Source of the DNA: an uncultured Collinsella sp.
Lineage (GTDB): Bacteria; Actinomycetota; Coriobacteriia; Coriobacteriales; Coriobacteriaceae
Assembly (NCBI GenBank): GCA_958443615.1
Contig: CAUCLI010000001.1
Location: 62,001-126,000, forward strand
Length of the DNA stretch: 64,000 bases
Direction: 5' to 3'
Shown in pieces: positions 44,396 to 53,745 of the stretch (position 1 is its first letter; the number at the start of each line of letters is the position of its first letter). The notes under the pieces were generated by a model that worked only from the letters and a program-made list of their open reading frames with translations, made no database searches and was not told the DNA's origin. A program made the translations under genes and the position numbers.

Positions 44396-44848
44396 TTAGA
44401 ACATCATTACAAGAACGAGACCGGCGAAGCAGATGCCGCAGCCGACGATGCGGGACACCGTGACGCGCTCCTTATAGAAAACGGCGCCAATGGCAAGCAG
44501 GCAGACGGCAAGGATGACGTACAGGACAAGGCAGGCGACGGAGACGTCCCAGCCGGCTCGATACTGGAGCAAGATGGCGACTTCCATGAGGACCAGCGAC
44601 AGACCCATAGCGGGGGCTGACCAGTTGCACTTTTTGATTGCGTGTGGGTAGTTTTTATCCTTGGAGGTCGCAAAGAAAAGGATGAAGGACGAGACGCAGC
44701 AGACCGTGTAAGTGAGGAACACAGAGGCTATGGCGTTGACATCCACTGGGGTGAGTTTGGCAACGATGTTGTAGGCAACGTTGACCACGATCATCAGGAT
44801 GACGGGGAAGAGGAAGGCGAAGCCCGTCTTCTTTGTGGATTCGGTCAT
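44396..44848 (-). CDS. Half-size EamA/DMT transporter subunit (first of a pair)
   Basis: A 150-residue protein with about four to five membrane helices, corresponding to one EamA repeat instead of the usual two. It is clearly related to the product of 46644-47099: both share an N-terminal NxxYNIxAKxTP, a central NWxxxxxGLxxxxxxVAILLxYRxGWDxSVxxLV and a final GxVFYxER/LFWNES turn. Such half-size drug/metabolite transporters usually work as dimers, so the pair may form a heterodimer. The start (MTESTKKTGF) follows GAGAGGAAAAC. The amidohydrolase gene lies 30 nt upstream on the same strand. Confidence 0.85.
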   Translation of the reverse strand: MTESTKKTGFAFLFPVILMIVVNVAYNIVAKLTPVDVNAIASVFLTYTVCCVSSFILFFATSKDKNYPHAIKKCNWSAPAMGLSLVLMEVAILLQYRAGWDVSVACLVLYVILAVCLLAIGAVFYKERVTVSRIVGCGICFAGLVLVMMF

Positions 44849-44878
44849 GGTAGTTTTCCTCTCAATAGTTCTTGTCAA

Positions 44879-46528
44879 TTAGGCTTCGGCGTCGTATGCG
44901 ACGCGGCCGTTGACAAGCGTGAGTTGCGACTCGGTAATCTGGATGTCCTTGGGGTCGCAGGTGAATAGGTTATGGTCGAAAACCACGATGTCGGCGAACT
45001 TGCCAACTTCGAGGGAGCCCTTGATGCCCTCTTTGTTGAGCTGGTAAGCGCCGCCCCAGGTGAAGGCCCACAGGGCCTCGGAGACGGAGATCTTCTGCTC
45101 GGGATGGATGCCGCCAGCGGGGAGGCCATCGTTGAAGGTGCGCTGCGTTGCGCGGAACACCTGGTCCAGCTTGCCGGCGAAGCCGACTGGAGAATCAGAG
45201 CTGAAGGAGATGTAGTCGCAGTTATCAAACATGGAGCGGTTGGCCCAGGCGTACTCGTAGACCTTCTCTCCAAAAGTCTTGCAGTAGAAGTCGGTCTCGT
45301 AGGTGGGAGTTGGGGCGAGCATGTCGGGCTGCAAGGCGGCCACTACGCCGAGTTGGCGGAAGCGCGGAAAATCCTTGGGATTCACGGTGTCGCAGTGAGT
45401 GATGCAATTGCGCTGACCCAGGACTAGGCCGGACTTGACGGCCTCCTCGAAGCAATCGAGGGCGTACTCGACGGTACGAGTGCCGCAGGCGTGGACGTGG
45501 ACGGGCAGGCCGGTCTCTTCGCAGGCAAGGATACGGCGCTTGAACTCTTCGGGCTCGAGCAGACAGCCTCCAGAGGTGCTGGGATCGTCAGCATAAGGTT
45601 CGGTCATCCAGGCGGTGTGCGCGCCGCCGACGCCGTCGCCGATGACCTTGAAGCCCCAGAAGGTGATGAAGTCCTCGATATTGGGGTAGCGTTCTGCCAG
45701 CTTGACGGCGGTCTCGATGAACTCTGGATTGTCGTTGATCAATGCACAGGTGTTAACGCGGAGGTTGAGCTTGCCCTGCTCCTGCAGATCCTCAAGGGCC
45801 TCATACCAGGTTTCTGGGGTATCGAAGGCATCCCAAACCTCGGTTACTCCGCGGCGGTTAAGCAGCTCGATTGTCTCAAGGAGCTTGCCGGCACGAACGG
45901 CGGGATCGGAGATGGCGCGCTTGAGAACGATGGGCTCAATGTTGAGAGCGGCTGATTCCTCAAGGTAGCCGGTCGGCTCGCCGTTCTCGTCACGCCAGAT
46001 ACGGCCGCCTACCGGATCGGGGGTTTCGGATGTGATTTCCAGCTCGTCGAGGGCTTTCTGATTCAGCCACGCGCAGTGCGTGTCGATGTCGAGCAGGAAG
46101 GCGGGGTTGTCCGGAAGGGCTTTGGTCAGGAGGTCCTTGGTCGGCACTTTGCAGCCGGGCCAGTTTGCCTGATGCCATCCAAAGCCGATTACCCAGTAGG
46201 AATCAGGGTTCGCCTCGTGCCAGGTTTTGCAATTGGCTACGCACTCCTCTTCGGAACCGATGTAGCGCAGCGCGGGGCCGCTCTCGCACAAAACGGTATT
46301 TTCGAGATGCAGGTGCGCATCGCATAGGGCGGGCATGAGGAGTTTGTCCTCGCCATAGTGACGGACGATGGTGTCTGGGCCGGCGAGGGCCTCCATCTGC
46401 TCGGGGGTGCCAACGGCTACGATGCGCTCACCGCTGATGGCGACGCCGCCCGGGGCGGGCTGCTCATCGCGGCTGATTCCACGCCACATGGCGTCTGCGG
46501 TGATGATCGTGTCGATACGGTTGGACAT
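44879..46528 (-). CDS. YtcJ-like amidohydrolase
   Basis: A 549-residue metal-dependent hydrolase of the amidohydrolase-3/YtcJ group. The N-terminal metal motif is MPALCDAHLHLENTV, with further candidate ligands in HVHACGTRTVEYALD, NCITHCDTVNPKD and the Asp of SFSSDSPVGFAGKLD; the C-terminal beta domain ends with LVNGRVAYDAEA. Substrates of this group are amides, hydantoin-like rings or formylated compounds; this one is unknown. The start (MSNRIDTIITADA) follows AAGGAG. It is sandwiched between two related half-size transporters on the same strand, so import of the substrate or export of the product is likely coupled to it. Confidence 0.88.
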   Translation of the reverse strand: MSNRIDTIITADAMWRGISRDEQPAPGGVAISGERIVAVGTPEQMEALAGPDTIVRHYGEDKLLMPALCDAHLHLENTVLCESGPALRYIGSEEECVANCKTWHEANPDSYWVIGFGWHQANWPGCKVPTKDLLTKALPDNPAFLLDIDTHCAWLNQKALDELEITSETPDPVGGRIWRDENGEPTGYLEESAALNIEPIVLKRAISDPAVRAGKLLETIELLNRRGVTEVWDAFDTPETWYEALEDLQEQGKLNLRVNTCALINDNPEFIETAVKLAERYPNIEDFITFWGFKVIGDGVGGAHTAWMTEPYADDPSTSGGCLLEPEEFKRRILACEETGLPVHVHACGTRTVEYALDCFEEAVKSGLVLGQRNCITHCDTVNPKDFPRFRQLGVVAALQPDMLAPTPTYETDFYCKTFGEKVYEYAWANRSMFDNCDYISFSSDSPVGFAGKLDQVFRATQRTFNDGLPAGGIHPEQKISVSEALWAFTWGGAYQLNKEGIKGSLEVGKFADIVVFDHNLFTCDPKDIQITESQLTLVNGRVAYDAEA

Positions 46529-46643
46529 GGTGCACTCCTTGTGGAAAAGGGGGTGTGGAAAGGATGGTGTGCAGCGATGGAGGCCCGGTCGCCCCATCAT
46601 GGTTTAGGGCCCCTACGCCGCTTGCGGTAGCGCGAGCCTGTTA

Positions 46644-47099
46644 CTAGGACGCACTTTCGGCTTTTTCAGGGCGATTGACAACGTAGAGGCCGAGGAGACA
46701 GACCGCAATACCGGCGATCTTCATGATGCCGAGGGACTCATTCCAGAATAGGACGCCGACGACCACAAGGGCGAGGGAGACAGAAATGTTGCCCACAAGC
46801 GTTCCGACGGAGATGTCCCAGCCAACGCGATAAAGCAGGATGATTGCGACGTCGCAGCCAACGATGCACAGGCCAAGGGCGTAAGATGCCCAGTTTGCTT
46901 TCGTAAACTCAGCGAAGATGTTGCCGCCTCCCGAAGTGACCATGTAGATCAGGAAGGTTGCGACCATGCCAGCGGCATAGGTAAGAGTAAGCGAGGCAAA
47001 GGTGTCGGCATCGTCGGGGGTCGACTTGGCAAAGATGTTGTACAGGATGTTGCCCAGCACGCCGATTGCTAGGGGAACGTAGTACATGATGAGGTCCAT
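46644..47099 (-). CDS. Half-size EamA/DMT transporter subunit (second of a pair)
   Basis: A 151-residue membrane protein with about five hydrophobic segments and a charged end (NRPEKAESAS). It is the paralogue of the 150-residue protein at 44396-44848, on the other side of the amidohydrolase gene. CTAAGGAGTACCT precedes the ATG. It is the first gene of the presumed operon; the AT-rich region upstream (47100-47290) should contain the promoter. Topology of the two proteins may be opposite, as in heterodimeric small multidrug transporters, which would need a charge-bias analysis. Confidence 0.85.
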   Translation of the reverse strand: MDLIMYYVPLAIGVLGNILYNIFAKSTPDDADTFASLTLTYAAGMVATFLIYMVTSGGGNIFAEFTKANWASYALGLCIVGCDVAIILLYRVGWDISVGTLVGNISVSLALVVVGVLFWNESLGIMKIAGIAVCLLGLYVVNRPEKAESAS

Positions 47100-48078
47100 A
47101 GGTACTCCTTAGTCATTGATGGGGCTATACGACCGAGGCAAATGTACAAAAGCACAAGAGACAAGTAAATATCTGAAAAAGCAAAATTTCGCATAGACAA
47201 AATTGATACGTCATGCATTACATCTGAGTGAATTGGCATGTTTAAATAAAACAGCAGGTAAAAGTTATAAATCGAGATAAATGAGCTATGGACCGATGCT
47301 GCGACATGGAGCAAGTAGTTTCTTTATTATCGGTAAACGGTCATATAATGACGGGCGAACGAACTACAGGACGCATATTGAAAGCTCTTAAAAATTTGCT
47401 ATTCCAAAAATATGATGATGCAAATAAACTAATAATTTATGACTTTGAGCTTAAAACGGTCGCTTTTGGGGCTGTGAAACGCAGGGGGGGGGTATTCCCG
47501 ATATTGCGATTCGATTCTTCGATTGAGGTTTTTTTGTGTCTAGACAGGCTCCCTGCCCTAGTCTTTGCGCATGACCGCATCTGGACCAGATTCACGTTTT
47601 ACTGCTTGCGATTTTCGGCAATGTCGGAGGGCGCTCATTAGCGCATGAAGAGCGGAGGCCTTGCCAAGGACAAGCCGCGCCATGTCTCATATGCCGAGGA
47701 GATGTCCGGGCGCAAGTCAAGACAACAGACGGTTTTGGGAAGGGGGAGGCGCTAGGCACCCTGCCTATCGGTATGGAGTGCAGGGACTTGCGATTGGTCT
47801 GACGCGACCGTCATTTCGCTTACCGCGGATTTGCGGGAAAGCGCAGAGTCCGCTTCGGCGGTCGAGGAGGAAAGTGTACAGGGTAATTTCGTGGTTAATC
47901 CGACTCGCGTCAGCGTCTGCTTCGTGCGCTGTCGGTGGTTGCTTGGGACAAGGCTGGAAGTGCTGAATGCCGGAACGCGGCTCGGCAATTCCTGCAGTCT
48001 GCTCTTTGCTGGATATGATGGCCCCCTAAGGCTCTTGGGTGGATAGGGAGCCCCAGGGGGCGGGCGCGAAAGAGGTTG
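47100..48078. other. Gene-poor, partly AT-rich kilobase
   Basis: From 47100 to about 47470 the sequence is far more AT-rich than the rest of the window. A 117-codon open frame (47288-47641) has no good ribosome site, resembles nothing I know and contains a run of nine G residues at 47484-47492. From 47640 to 48020 composition returns to normal but no supported gene is seen; short open frames on both strands look random. The stretch may be a decayed gene or an acquired segment next to the transporter/amidohydrolase set. Confidence 0.45.
48021..48061 (-). terminator. Possible terminator of fucO
   Basis: GCCCCCTAAGGCTC pairs with GAGCCCCAGGGGGC (12 pairs, one 2-nt internal mismatch) 18 nt after the fucO stop codon. 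There is no T-run, so efficiency is uncertain. Confidence 0.4.
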
Positions 48079-49239
48079 CTACTTCATGATCTTGCGGAAC
48101 ATGCCCATGACGTCGTCGTAGGTGGCCTCGCGGGGGTTGCCCGGGAAGCAGGCGTCGGCCATGGCGTCCTTGGTGAGCGTGTCGAGCTCGTCCTCGGTGA
48201 TGGCCTCGCACACGGTGGGGATCTCGACGTCGACGGAGAGCTGCTTCACGGCGGCGATGGCGGCGTCGGCGGCCTCGTCGGTGCTCATGCCGGCGGTGTC
48301 GACGCCCATGGCGACGGCCACCTGGGCCAGGCGCTCGGTCACGACGGGCTTGTTGAACTCCATCGCGATGGGCAGCAGCATGGCGCAGGCCACGCCGTGC
48401 GGGGTGTCGAAGTGCGCGGAGAGCGTGTGGGCCATGGAGTGGTCGACGCCCAGGCCCACGTTGGAGAAGCCCATGCCGGCGATGTACTGGGCAAGCGCCA
48501 TGCCCTCGCGACCGGAGCCGGGAACGCCGCTCTTGGCCTCGGCGACGGCGTCGCGCAGGTTCTTGGAGATGAGCTCGATGGCCTTGAGGTGGAACATGTC
48601 GGACATCTCCCAGGCGCCCTGGGTGGTGTAGCCCTCGATGGCGTGGGTGAGGGCGTCCATGCCGGTGCTGGCGGTGAGGCCGGCGGGCATGGTGGCCATC
48701 ATCTCGGGGTCGACGACGGCGACCTCGGGGGCGTCGTTGGTGTCGACGCAGACGAACTTGCGGACCTTCTCCACGTCGGTGATGACGTAGTTGATGGTGA
48801 CCTCGGCCGCGGTGCCGGCGGTGGTGGGCACGGCGATGGTGAACACGGCGTGGTTCTTGGTGGGGGCGACGCCCTCGAGGCTGCGAACGTCGGCGAACTC
48901 GGGGTTGGTGATGATGACGCCGATCGCCTTGGCGGTGTCCATGGCGGAGCCGCCGCCGATGGTCACGATGGAGTCTGCCTCGGCGGCCTTAAAGGCCCCC
49001 ACGCCATCGGTGACGTTTTTGATGGTGGGGTTGGGCTTGATGTCGGAGTAGACGCTGTAGGCGATGCCCGCCTCGTCGAGCAGGTCGGTCACCTTGCCGG
49101 CGACGCCGAACTTAACCAAGTCGGGGTCGGTGCAGACGAAGACCTTCTTGTAGCCGCGGCGGGCGAGCTCGCCGGGGATCTCCTTGATGGCGCCGGCGCC
49201 GTGATAGGAGATGGTGTTGAGAACGATGCGGTTGGCCAT
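48079..49239 (-). CDS. fucO: Lactaldehyde reductase / iron-containing alcohol dehydrogenase
   Basis: A 386-residue group III alcohol dehydrogenase that closely resembles E. coli FucO along its length, sharing NPEFADVRSLEG, PTTAGTAAEVTINYVITD, DALTHAIEGY, YIAGMGFSNVGLG and GNPREAT. It would reduce lactaldehyde to 1,2-propanediol in fucose or rhamnose use. The His ligands for the metal lie in the DALTHAIEGY, DHSMAHTL and TPHG regions. A direct repeat TTCGCTAG upstream (49297-49304 and 49330-49337) may be a LacI-type site. A LacI regulator lies upstream on the same strand. No other fucose genes are present here. Confidence 0.9.
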   Translation of the reverse strand: MANRIVLNTISYHGAGAIKEIPGELARRGYKKVFVCTDPDLVKFGVAGKVTDLLDEAGIAYSVYSDIKPNPTIKNVTDGVGAFKAAEADSIVTIGGGSAMDTAKAIGVIITNPEFADVRSLEGVAPTKNHAVFTIAVPTTAGTAAEVTINYVITDVEKVRKFVCVDTNDAPEVAVVDPEMMATMPAGLTASTGMDALTHAIEGYTTQGAWEMSDMFHLKAIELISKNLRDAVAEAKSGVPGSGREGMALAQYIAGMGFSNVGLGVDHSMAHTLSAHFDTPHGVACAMLLPIAMEFNKPVVTERLAQVAVAMGVDTAGMSTDEAADAAIAAVKQLSVDVEIPTVCEAITEDELDTLTKDAMADACFPGNPREATYDDVMGMFRKIMK

Positions 49240-49393
49240 GATGCCTCCTTGTCCAAGCGGGCTCGACGCGGGCCCGCGTGTTTCGCCAACGACTGATTCG
49301 CTAGGCGCATATCAGCACAAACATACGCCTTCGCTAGACCGGGGAGTTGGAAAAACGGCGAACGGGGCAGCGGCCGGGATGAAAGTCGCGCTC

Positions 49394-50461
49394 TTACAAA
49401 TAGCCGCTGATATCGATATCGGGGTCGGCGAAATCGTCCTCGCGATTCATCCCCGTACTCGCCCGTGCGAGCAGGAAGGGGCGTACGAGTTCCTGATGGT
49501 TCTCCGGCCCGTCTTCGGGTTCCTCCGCGATCTGCGCGATGAGCTGCCGTACGCCGCGCCGGCCGATCTCGTACCCGATGGGGGCGACGGTGGTGAGCGG
49601 GACGGGGCCGGTCCAGGCCAGGGGGTTGCCGTCGCATCCGGCGACGCGGATGTCGTTCGGAACGCGGAGTCCGGCGGCGCGAACGCCGGAGATGGCGCCC
49701 GTCGCCAGGGTGTCCGTGAGGGCGATGATGAAATCGGGGCGCGTGCCCTCGGCTCGCTCCGCCAAGCACCGCCCCAAGTCGAGCCCGTCGTGGGCGGAGT
49801 TCCAGGCACCTTCCTCGATGATCTCGAACGCGCAGTCCGACTCGGTCGTGAAGGCCCTCCGCATGCCCTCGATGCGCAGGGCGAGCCGGTTGAGGGATGG
49901 GTTGCCTATGATGGCAACGCGCCTGGCGCCCGAATTGAAGGCGTGGCGTGCGAGAAGTTCTCCGAGCGCGAGGTTGTCGGCGGCGACGAAGTACCCGGGG
50001 GCATCGCACTGGACGTCGAGGAGCGAGATGGGGATGCGGGGGAGGTGGCTCGGCGGCTGCCAGTCCTTGATTGCGGGCGGTTGCATGAGGATGCCCGCCG
50101 TCTGCGTCCCCATGAAATAGTCGCGGTAGCGGCGCGCGACCTCCTCGTCCGTCTGGGCGGTCGCAATGAGCAGGCCGTATCCGTGTTTGCGCGCCTCGGC
50201 GTTCGCGCCGTTGGCTATCTGCAGGGAGACGCCGTGGTCGAGGCTGGGCAGGATGAGGCCGAACAGGCGGTTCTTGCCGCCCGCGAGCATGCGGGCGCTC
50301 TGATTGGGGGCGTATCCGAGGCGGTCCGCAGCTTCCCGGATGCGTTTGAGGGTCTCGGGGCGGACCTTATCGGGATGGTTGAACGCGTTCGACACGCTTC
50401 CCAACGCGACGCCCGCCTCGCGGGCGACATCGGTGATGGTGACGGTGGTTCGACGAGGCAT
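49394..50461 (-). CDS. LacI-family transcriptional regulator
   Basis: A 355-residue regulator. The DNA-binding domain is VTITDVAREAGVALGSVSNAFNHPDKVRPETLKRI (in parts), with the hinge YAPNQSARMLAGGKNRLFGLILP, followed by a periplasmic-binding-protein-like sensor domain (~60-340). It probably responds to a sugar or sugar derivative and controls fucO, 154 nt downstream on the same strand. It is divergent from glmS; GTTAC-N6-GTAAC at 50548-50563 in the shared region may be an operator. Confidence 0.92.
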   Translation of the reverse strand: MPRRTTVTITDVAREAGVALGSVSNAFNHPDKVRPETLKRIREAADRLGYAPNQSARMLAGGKNRLFGLILPSLDHGVSLQIANGANAEARKHGYGLLIATAQTDEEVARRYRDYFMGTQTAGILMQPPAIKDWQPPSHLPRIPISLLDVQCDAPGYFVAADNLALGELLARHAFNSGARRVAIIGNPSLNRLALRIEGMRRAFTTESDCAFEIIEEGAWNSAHDGLDLGRCLAERAEGTRPDFIIALTDTLATGAISGVRAAGLRVPNDIRVAGCDGNPLAWTGPVPLTTVAPIGYEIGRRGVRQLIAQIAEEPEDGPENHQELVRPFLLARASTGMNREDDFADPDIDISGYL

Positions 50462-50614
50462 GTGATGCTCCTGCGGACGAAGTTTTCCCGATTTCGATTG
50501 TATCGCTTCAATTCCTCGCCATGTGGTCTCAAAAAAACGATACCACTGTTACCGAATCGTAACAAACCGTCCCTAGAATGAGGCGCCGTTGTACATCGAC
50601 GGAGAGGATTCCAT

Positions 50615-52552
50615 ATGTGCGGGATCGTTGGATACACCGGATTCGAGACGGCGGCCGAGCTCCTCGTGAACGGCCTCAAGAGGCTCGAGTATCGCGGGTA
50701 CGACTCTGCGGGGATCGCCCTCGAAAGCGGTGCGCGCCCGGAGGTGGGCGCATCGGCGGCGCTGGATGGACGGGGGGCGCTTGGCTCCGCCAAGATCGAC
50801 GTCGTGCGCTGCGTGGGCAAGGTCGCGGGCCTCGAGTGCGAGCTCGCCAAGGGGGAGCACGGTGCGCCCACGGAATCCTCGACATGCGGAATCGGCCACA
50901 CGCGTTGGGCGACCCACGGCAGCCCCACGGTTGAGAACGCGCACCCGCATGTGAGCTGCGACGGCCGCATCGCGGTCGTGCACAATGGCATCATCGAGAA
51001 TTTCGCCGAGCTGCGGGCCTCCCTGGAGGAGCACGGCCATGTGTTCAGGAGCGAGACGGACACCGAGGTATTCGCTCACCTCATCGAAGAGGCTTACCAA
51101 GGCGCGCCGAGCGGCGACGGAAGGCCATCTGGTAAGGGCGATTTCATGGCCGCCGTCCGCGAGGCGTGCACGCATGTGGTGGGCGCCTACGGGCTCGCCG
51201 CGGTCTGTGCGGACGAGCCGGGCGTGATCGCCGTCGCCCGCAAGGACAGCCCCATCGTCATAGGTCGCGGCGAGCACGGAAGCTACGTCGCCTCCGACGT
51301 CATCGCCCTCATCGATGCCACGCGCGATGTGGTGGTGCTCGAAGACGGCCAGTTCGCCCGTCTCGCGCCCGAGGGCATCACCTACACCGATGCGGGGGGT
51401 CGTGCCATCGAACCCACGGTCACGCACATCGATTGGGATATCGACATGGCCGAGAAGGGCGGTTACGCGGACTTCATGATGAAGGAGATCTGCGAGCAGC
51501 CCCGTGTGGTCCGCGACACGCTGGTGGGCCGTCTCGCCTTGACGGGCGAGCTCGACATCGATGAGCTTGGGCTCACATACGAGGAGCTCAACCTGGTGGA
51601 CCGCGTGTACGTGATCGCCTGCGGCACGAGCTATCATGCCGGCCTCATCGCGAAGAACCTCATCGAGGGGTGGGCGCGCATCCCCTGCGCGGTCGAGGCG
51701 GCAAGCGAGTTCAGGTACCGCAACCCCATCATCACGCCGAGCACGCTGGTGGTCGCCGTGTCCCAGTCGGGCGAGACGGCGGACACCCTGGCGGCGATCC
51801 GCGACGCGCGCATCAAGGGCGCGAAGGTCTTCGGCATCACCAACGTGGTGGGCAGCCCCGTCGCCCGCGAGAGCGACGGCGTCATCTACACCAAGGCGAA
51901 CAAGGAGATTGCGGTCGCCTCGACCAAGAGCTTCACGGGCCAGGTGGTGAGCCTGACGTTGCTCGCTCTTCTGCTCGCCCAGGTCAAGGGCAAGCTCACC
52001 ACGGGTCAGGTGCGTATGATCTTCCATGAACTCGGCGATACCGCCGAGCAGATCCAGTGGATCTTGGACACGCAGGGACCCGCCGTCCACGAGGCGGCCC
52101 TGGCCTGCAGGGATGCGAACTCGGCGCTCTTCGTGGGGCGCGGCATGGGCTCGGCGATCTCATGCGAGGGCGCGCTCAAGCTCAAGGAGGTCAGCTATCT
52201 GCATGCCGAGGCGTACGCCGCGGGAGAGATGAAGCACGGTCCCATCGCACTGATCGACCCGGGCTTCCCGGTCATCGCAGTGGCGACCAAGAGCCCCACG
52301 TACGACAAGACCGTGAGTAACCTCAAGGAGTGCGAGGCTCGCGGCGCGCGCATCATCGCGGTCGCGACCGAGGGCGATGAGGATATTTGCGGAATCGCCG
52401 ACCACGTCATCTACGTGCCCGCCGTGCGCGACGCCTTGAGTCCGATCACGGCGACGGTGCCGCTGCAGCTGCTGGCGCGCGAGGTCGCCATCCTGCGCGG
52501 ATGCGACGTCGACCAGCCCCGCAACCTCGCCAAGAGCGTCACCGTGGAGTAG
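50615..52552 (+). CDS. glmS: Glutamine-fructose-6-phosphate aminotransferase (isomerizing)
   Basis: GlmS makes glucosamine 6-phosphate from fructose 6-phosphate and glutamine for peptidoglycan. The 645-residue protein has the N-terminal nucleophile Cys2 (MCGIVGYTGFE), CGIGHTRWATHG and two SIS domains (IACGTSYHAGLIAKNLIEGW, SYLHAEAYAAGEMKHGPIAL), and ends KSVTVE as usual. A ~25-residue Ala/Gly insertion after residue 37 is unlike most homologues. The leader is only ~36 nt from a possible -10 TAGAAT (50574-50579), so there is no room for a glmS ribozyme. GAGAGGATT lies upstream. Confidence 0.96.
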   Translation: MCGIVGYTGFETAAELLVNGLKRLEYRGYDSAGIALESGARPEVGASAALDGRGALGSAKIDVVRCVGKVAGLECELAKGEHGAPTESSTCGIGHTRWATHGSPTVENAHPHVSCDGRIAVVHNGIIENFAELRASLEEHGHVFRSETDTEVFAHLIEEAYQGAPSGDGRPSGKGDFMAAVREACTHVVGAYGLAAVCADEPGVIAVARKDSPIVIGRGEHGSYVASDVIALIDATRDVVVLEDGQFARLAPEGITYTDAGGRAIEPTVTHIDWDIDMAEKGGYADFMMKEICEQPRVVRDTLVGRLALTGELDIDELGLTYEELNLVDRVYVIACGTSYHAGLIAKNLIEGWARIPCAVEAASEFRYRNPIITPSTLVVAVSQSGETADTLAAIRDARIKGAKVFGITNVVGSPVARESDGVIYTKANKEIAVASTKSFTGQVVSLTLLALLLAQVKGKLTTGQVRMIFHELGDTAEQIQWILDTQGPAVHEAALACRDANSALFVGRGMGSAISCEGALKLKEVSYLHAEAYAAGEMKHGPIALIDPGFPVIAVATKSPTYDKTVSNLKECEARGARIIAVATEGDEDICGIADHVIYVPAVRDALSPITATVPLQLLAREVAILRGCDVDQPRNLAKSVTVE

Positions 52553-52569
52553 CCGGGCGACTGGGCGCA

Positions 52570-52595
52570 ATGGGGGGGCGGGTGCAAATCGATCG
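52570..52595. repeat. REP-like core, GGGTGCAAATCG variant
   Basis: A G-rich run followed by GGGTGCAAATCGATCG lies just after glmS. It matches the arm of the palindrome at 61451-61514 and the centre of the 23.6-kb palindromes (GGGTGCAAAT). Confidence 0.5.
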
Positions 52596-52634
52596 TTTCC
52601 AGCCGCGATTCAGCGCCTGCCCCATATCGAGGTC

Positions 52635-53624
52635 CTACATCAGGTCCCGCCACGTGTCGCAAAGGGCGCGATATCTCGGCGCATATTGGCTCCCCCGCTG
52701 CCAAATAAGGCAAAAGTCGTGCTCGACCGCAAAATCGGCGGGCGTTATGTCCACGAGCTCGCCGCGTGCGAGCTCGTCTTCCACGGCGACGCGGTACATG
52801 AACGTGATGCCGGCACCCGCGCGTACGCAGGCCTTGATGGTGGGGATGCTCTCGATCTCGATGGTTCCCGCGAAGTCCGTGGTCGCGAGGTCACGCGCGG
52901 CCAGATGCTTCTCGAGGATCTCGCGGGTGCCGGACCCGGCCTCGCGTAGGATGAGGCGCTCTCCGAGCAGGTCGCGCACGGATGCCGGGGCGACCCCCGT
53001 GTCGCTTGGAAGCGCGCGTCGCGGTCCGCTTTCGGCGGAGCGCCCCGCGCCGCCCGCGCCCCACCCATCGGTAAGGGCGCCCGCAGTCCCGTCCCGCATC
53101 GGCGCTGCCACGGCGATATATCGCTCGCGCGAAAGCGTCTCGAAGTCGAATCGCCTGCGTTCAAACGACCCCTCGATCAATGCGAAGTCGATGGTGCCTT
53201 CCTCAAGTGCGTGCACGAGATCTCGTGTGTTGCCCGCCGACAGCACGACATTGGCCTGCGGGTGCGTCGAGAGGTGCTCCGCCATGAGACGCGGCGCCGT
53301 GTAGTCGGCGATGGTGCGGGTGCAACCGAACCTGAGCGGCGCCGCATGGGCGTCCGCGGACTCGGCGACAAGCGCCCCCGCTTCGGAAACCAACCGACCC
53401 TCATCGTTTTCCATGGCGAGGAGTCGCTGGTAGAGCAGATCGGCGGCGGCGGTAGGCTCGATGCCGCGGCCCGTTTTGGTGAACAGCGAGCAGCCGTAAT
53501 GTGCCTCCAGTTGGCGAATGTGCTGGGAGACGGCGGGCTGCGTGATGAGCAGGGCCTCCGCCGCCCGCGTGAAGCTGCGCTGTCGATAGGCCTCAAGGAA
53601 CGTGTGGGTCCGGTAGTCGAGCAT
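52635..53624 (-). CDS. LysR-family regulator (YeiE/CysL-like position)
   Basis: A 329-residue LysR regulator: helix-turn-helix FTRAAEALLITQPAVSQHIRQLEAHYGCSLF (in parts) and a substrate domain including RFGCTRTIADY and GSGTREILEKHL. A Gly/Ala-rich insertion of ~30 residues (GWGAGGAGRSAESG) interrupts the sensor domain near residue 190. It is transcribed away from a YeiH exporter gene, the same pairing as E. coli yeiE-yeiH, where YeiE responds to sulfite. A T-N11-A type site lies between the two genes. Confidence 0.9.
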   Translation of the reverse strand: MLDYRTHTFLEAYRQRSFTRAAEALLITQPAVSQHIRQLEAHYGCSLFTKTGRGIEPTAAADLLYQRLLAMENDEGRLVSEAGALVAESADAHAAPLRFGCTRTIADYTAPRLMAEHLSTHPQANVVLSAGNTRDLVHALEEGTIDFALIEGSFERRRFDFETLSRERYIAVAAPMRDGTAGALTDGWGAGGAGRSAESGPRRALPSDTGVAPASVRDLLGERLILREAGSGTREILEKHLAARDLATTDFAGTIEIESIPTIKACVRAGAGITFMYRVAVEDELARGELVDITPADFAVEHDFCLIWQRGSQYAPRYRALCDTWRDLM

Positions 53625-53654
53625 ACCGCCTCATAAGAAATTCTGATGCAATGA

Positions 53655-53682
53655 TAACCAAATGATAGTTACTCATTATAAA
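53655..53682. promoter_or_regulatory. LysR-type site and -10 element between lysR and yeiH
   Basis: TAAC (53655-53658) and GTTA (53668-53671) form an inverted repeat with the T-N11-A spacing typical of LysR regulators. TATAAA at 53677-53682 may be the yeiH -10. It lies ~30 nt upstream of the LysR start on the other side. Confidence 0.4.
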
Positions 53683-53745
53683 ACGAGGTCATAGGATTGA
53701 TGCGGCAACATCTGAATGGGCGATGGCCCGGAAAGGCGAGGCAAC

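Noticed and set aside
50580..50614. glmS ribozyme
   Set aside because: The leader is only about 35 nt, far too short for the ribozyme fold.
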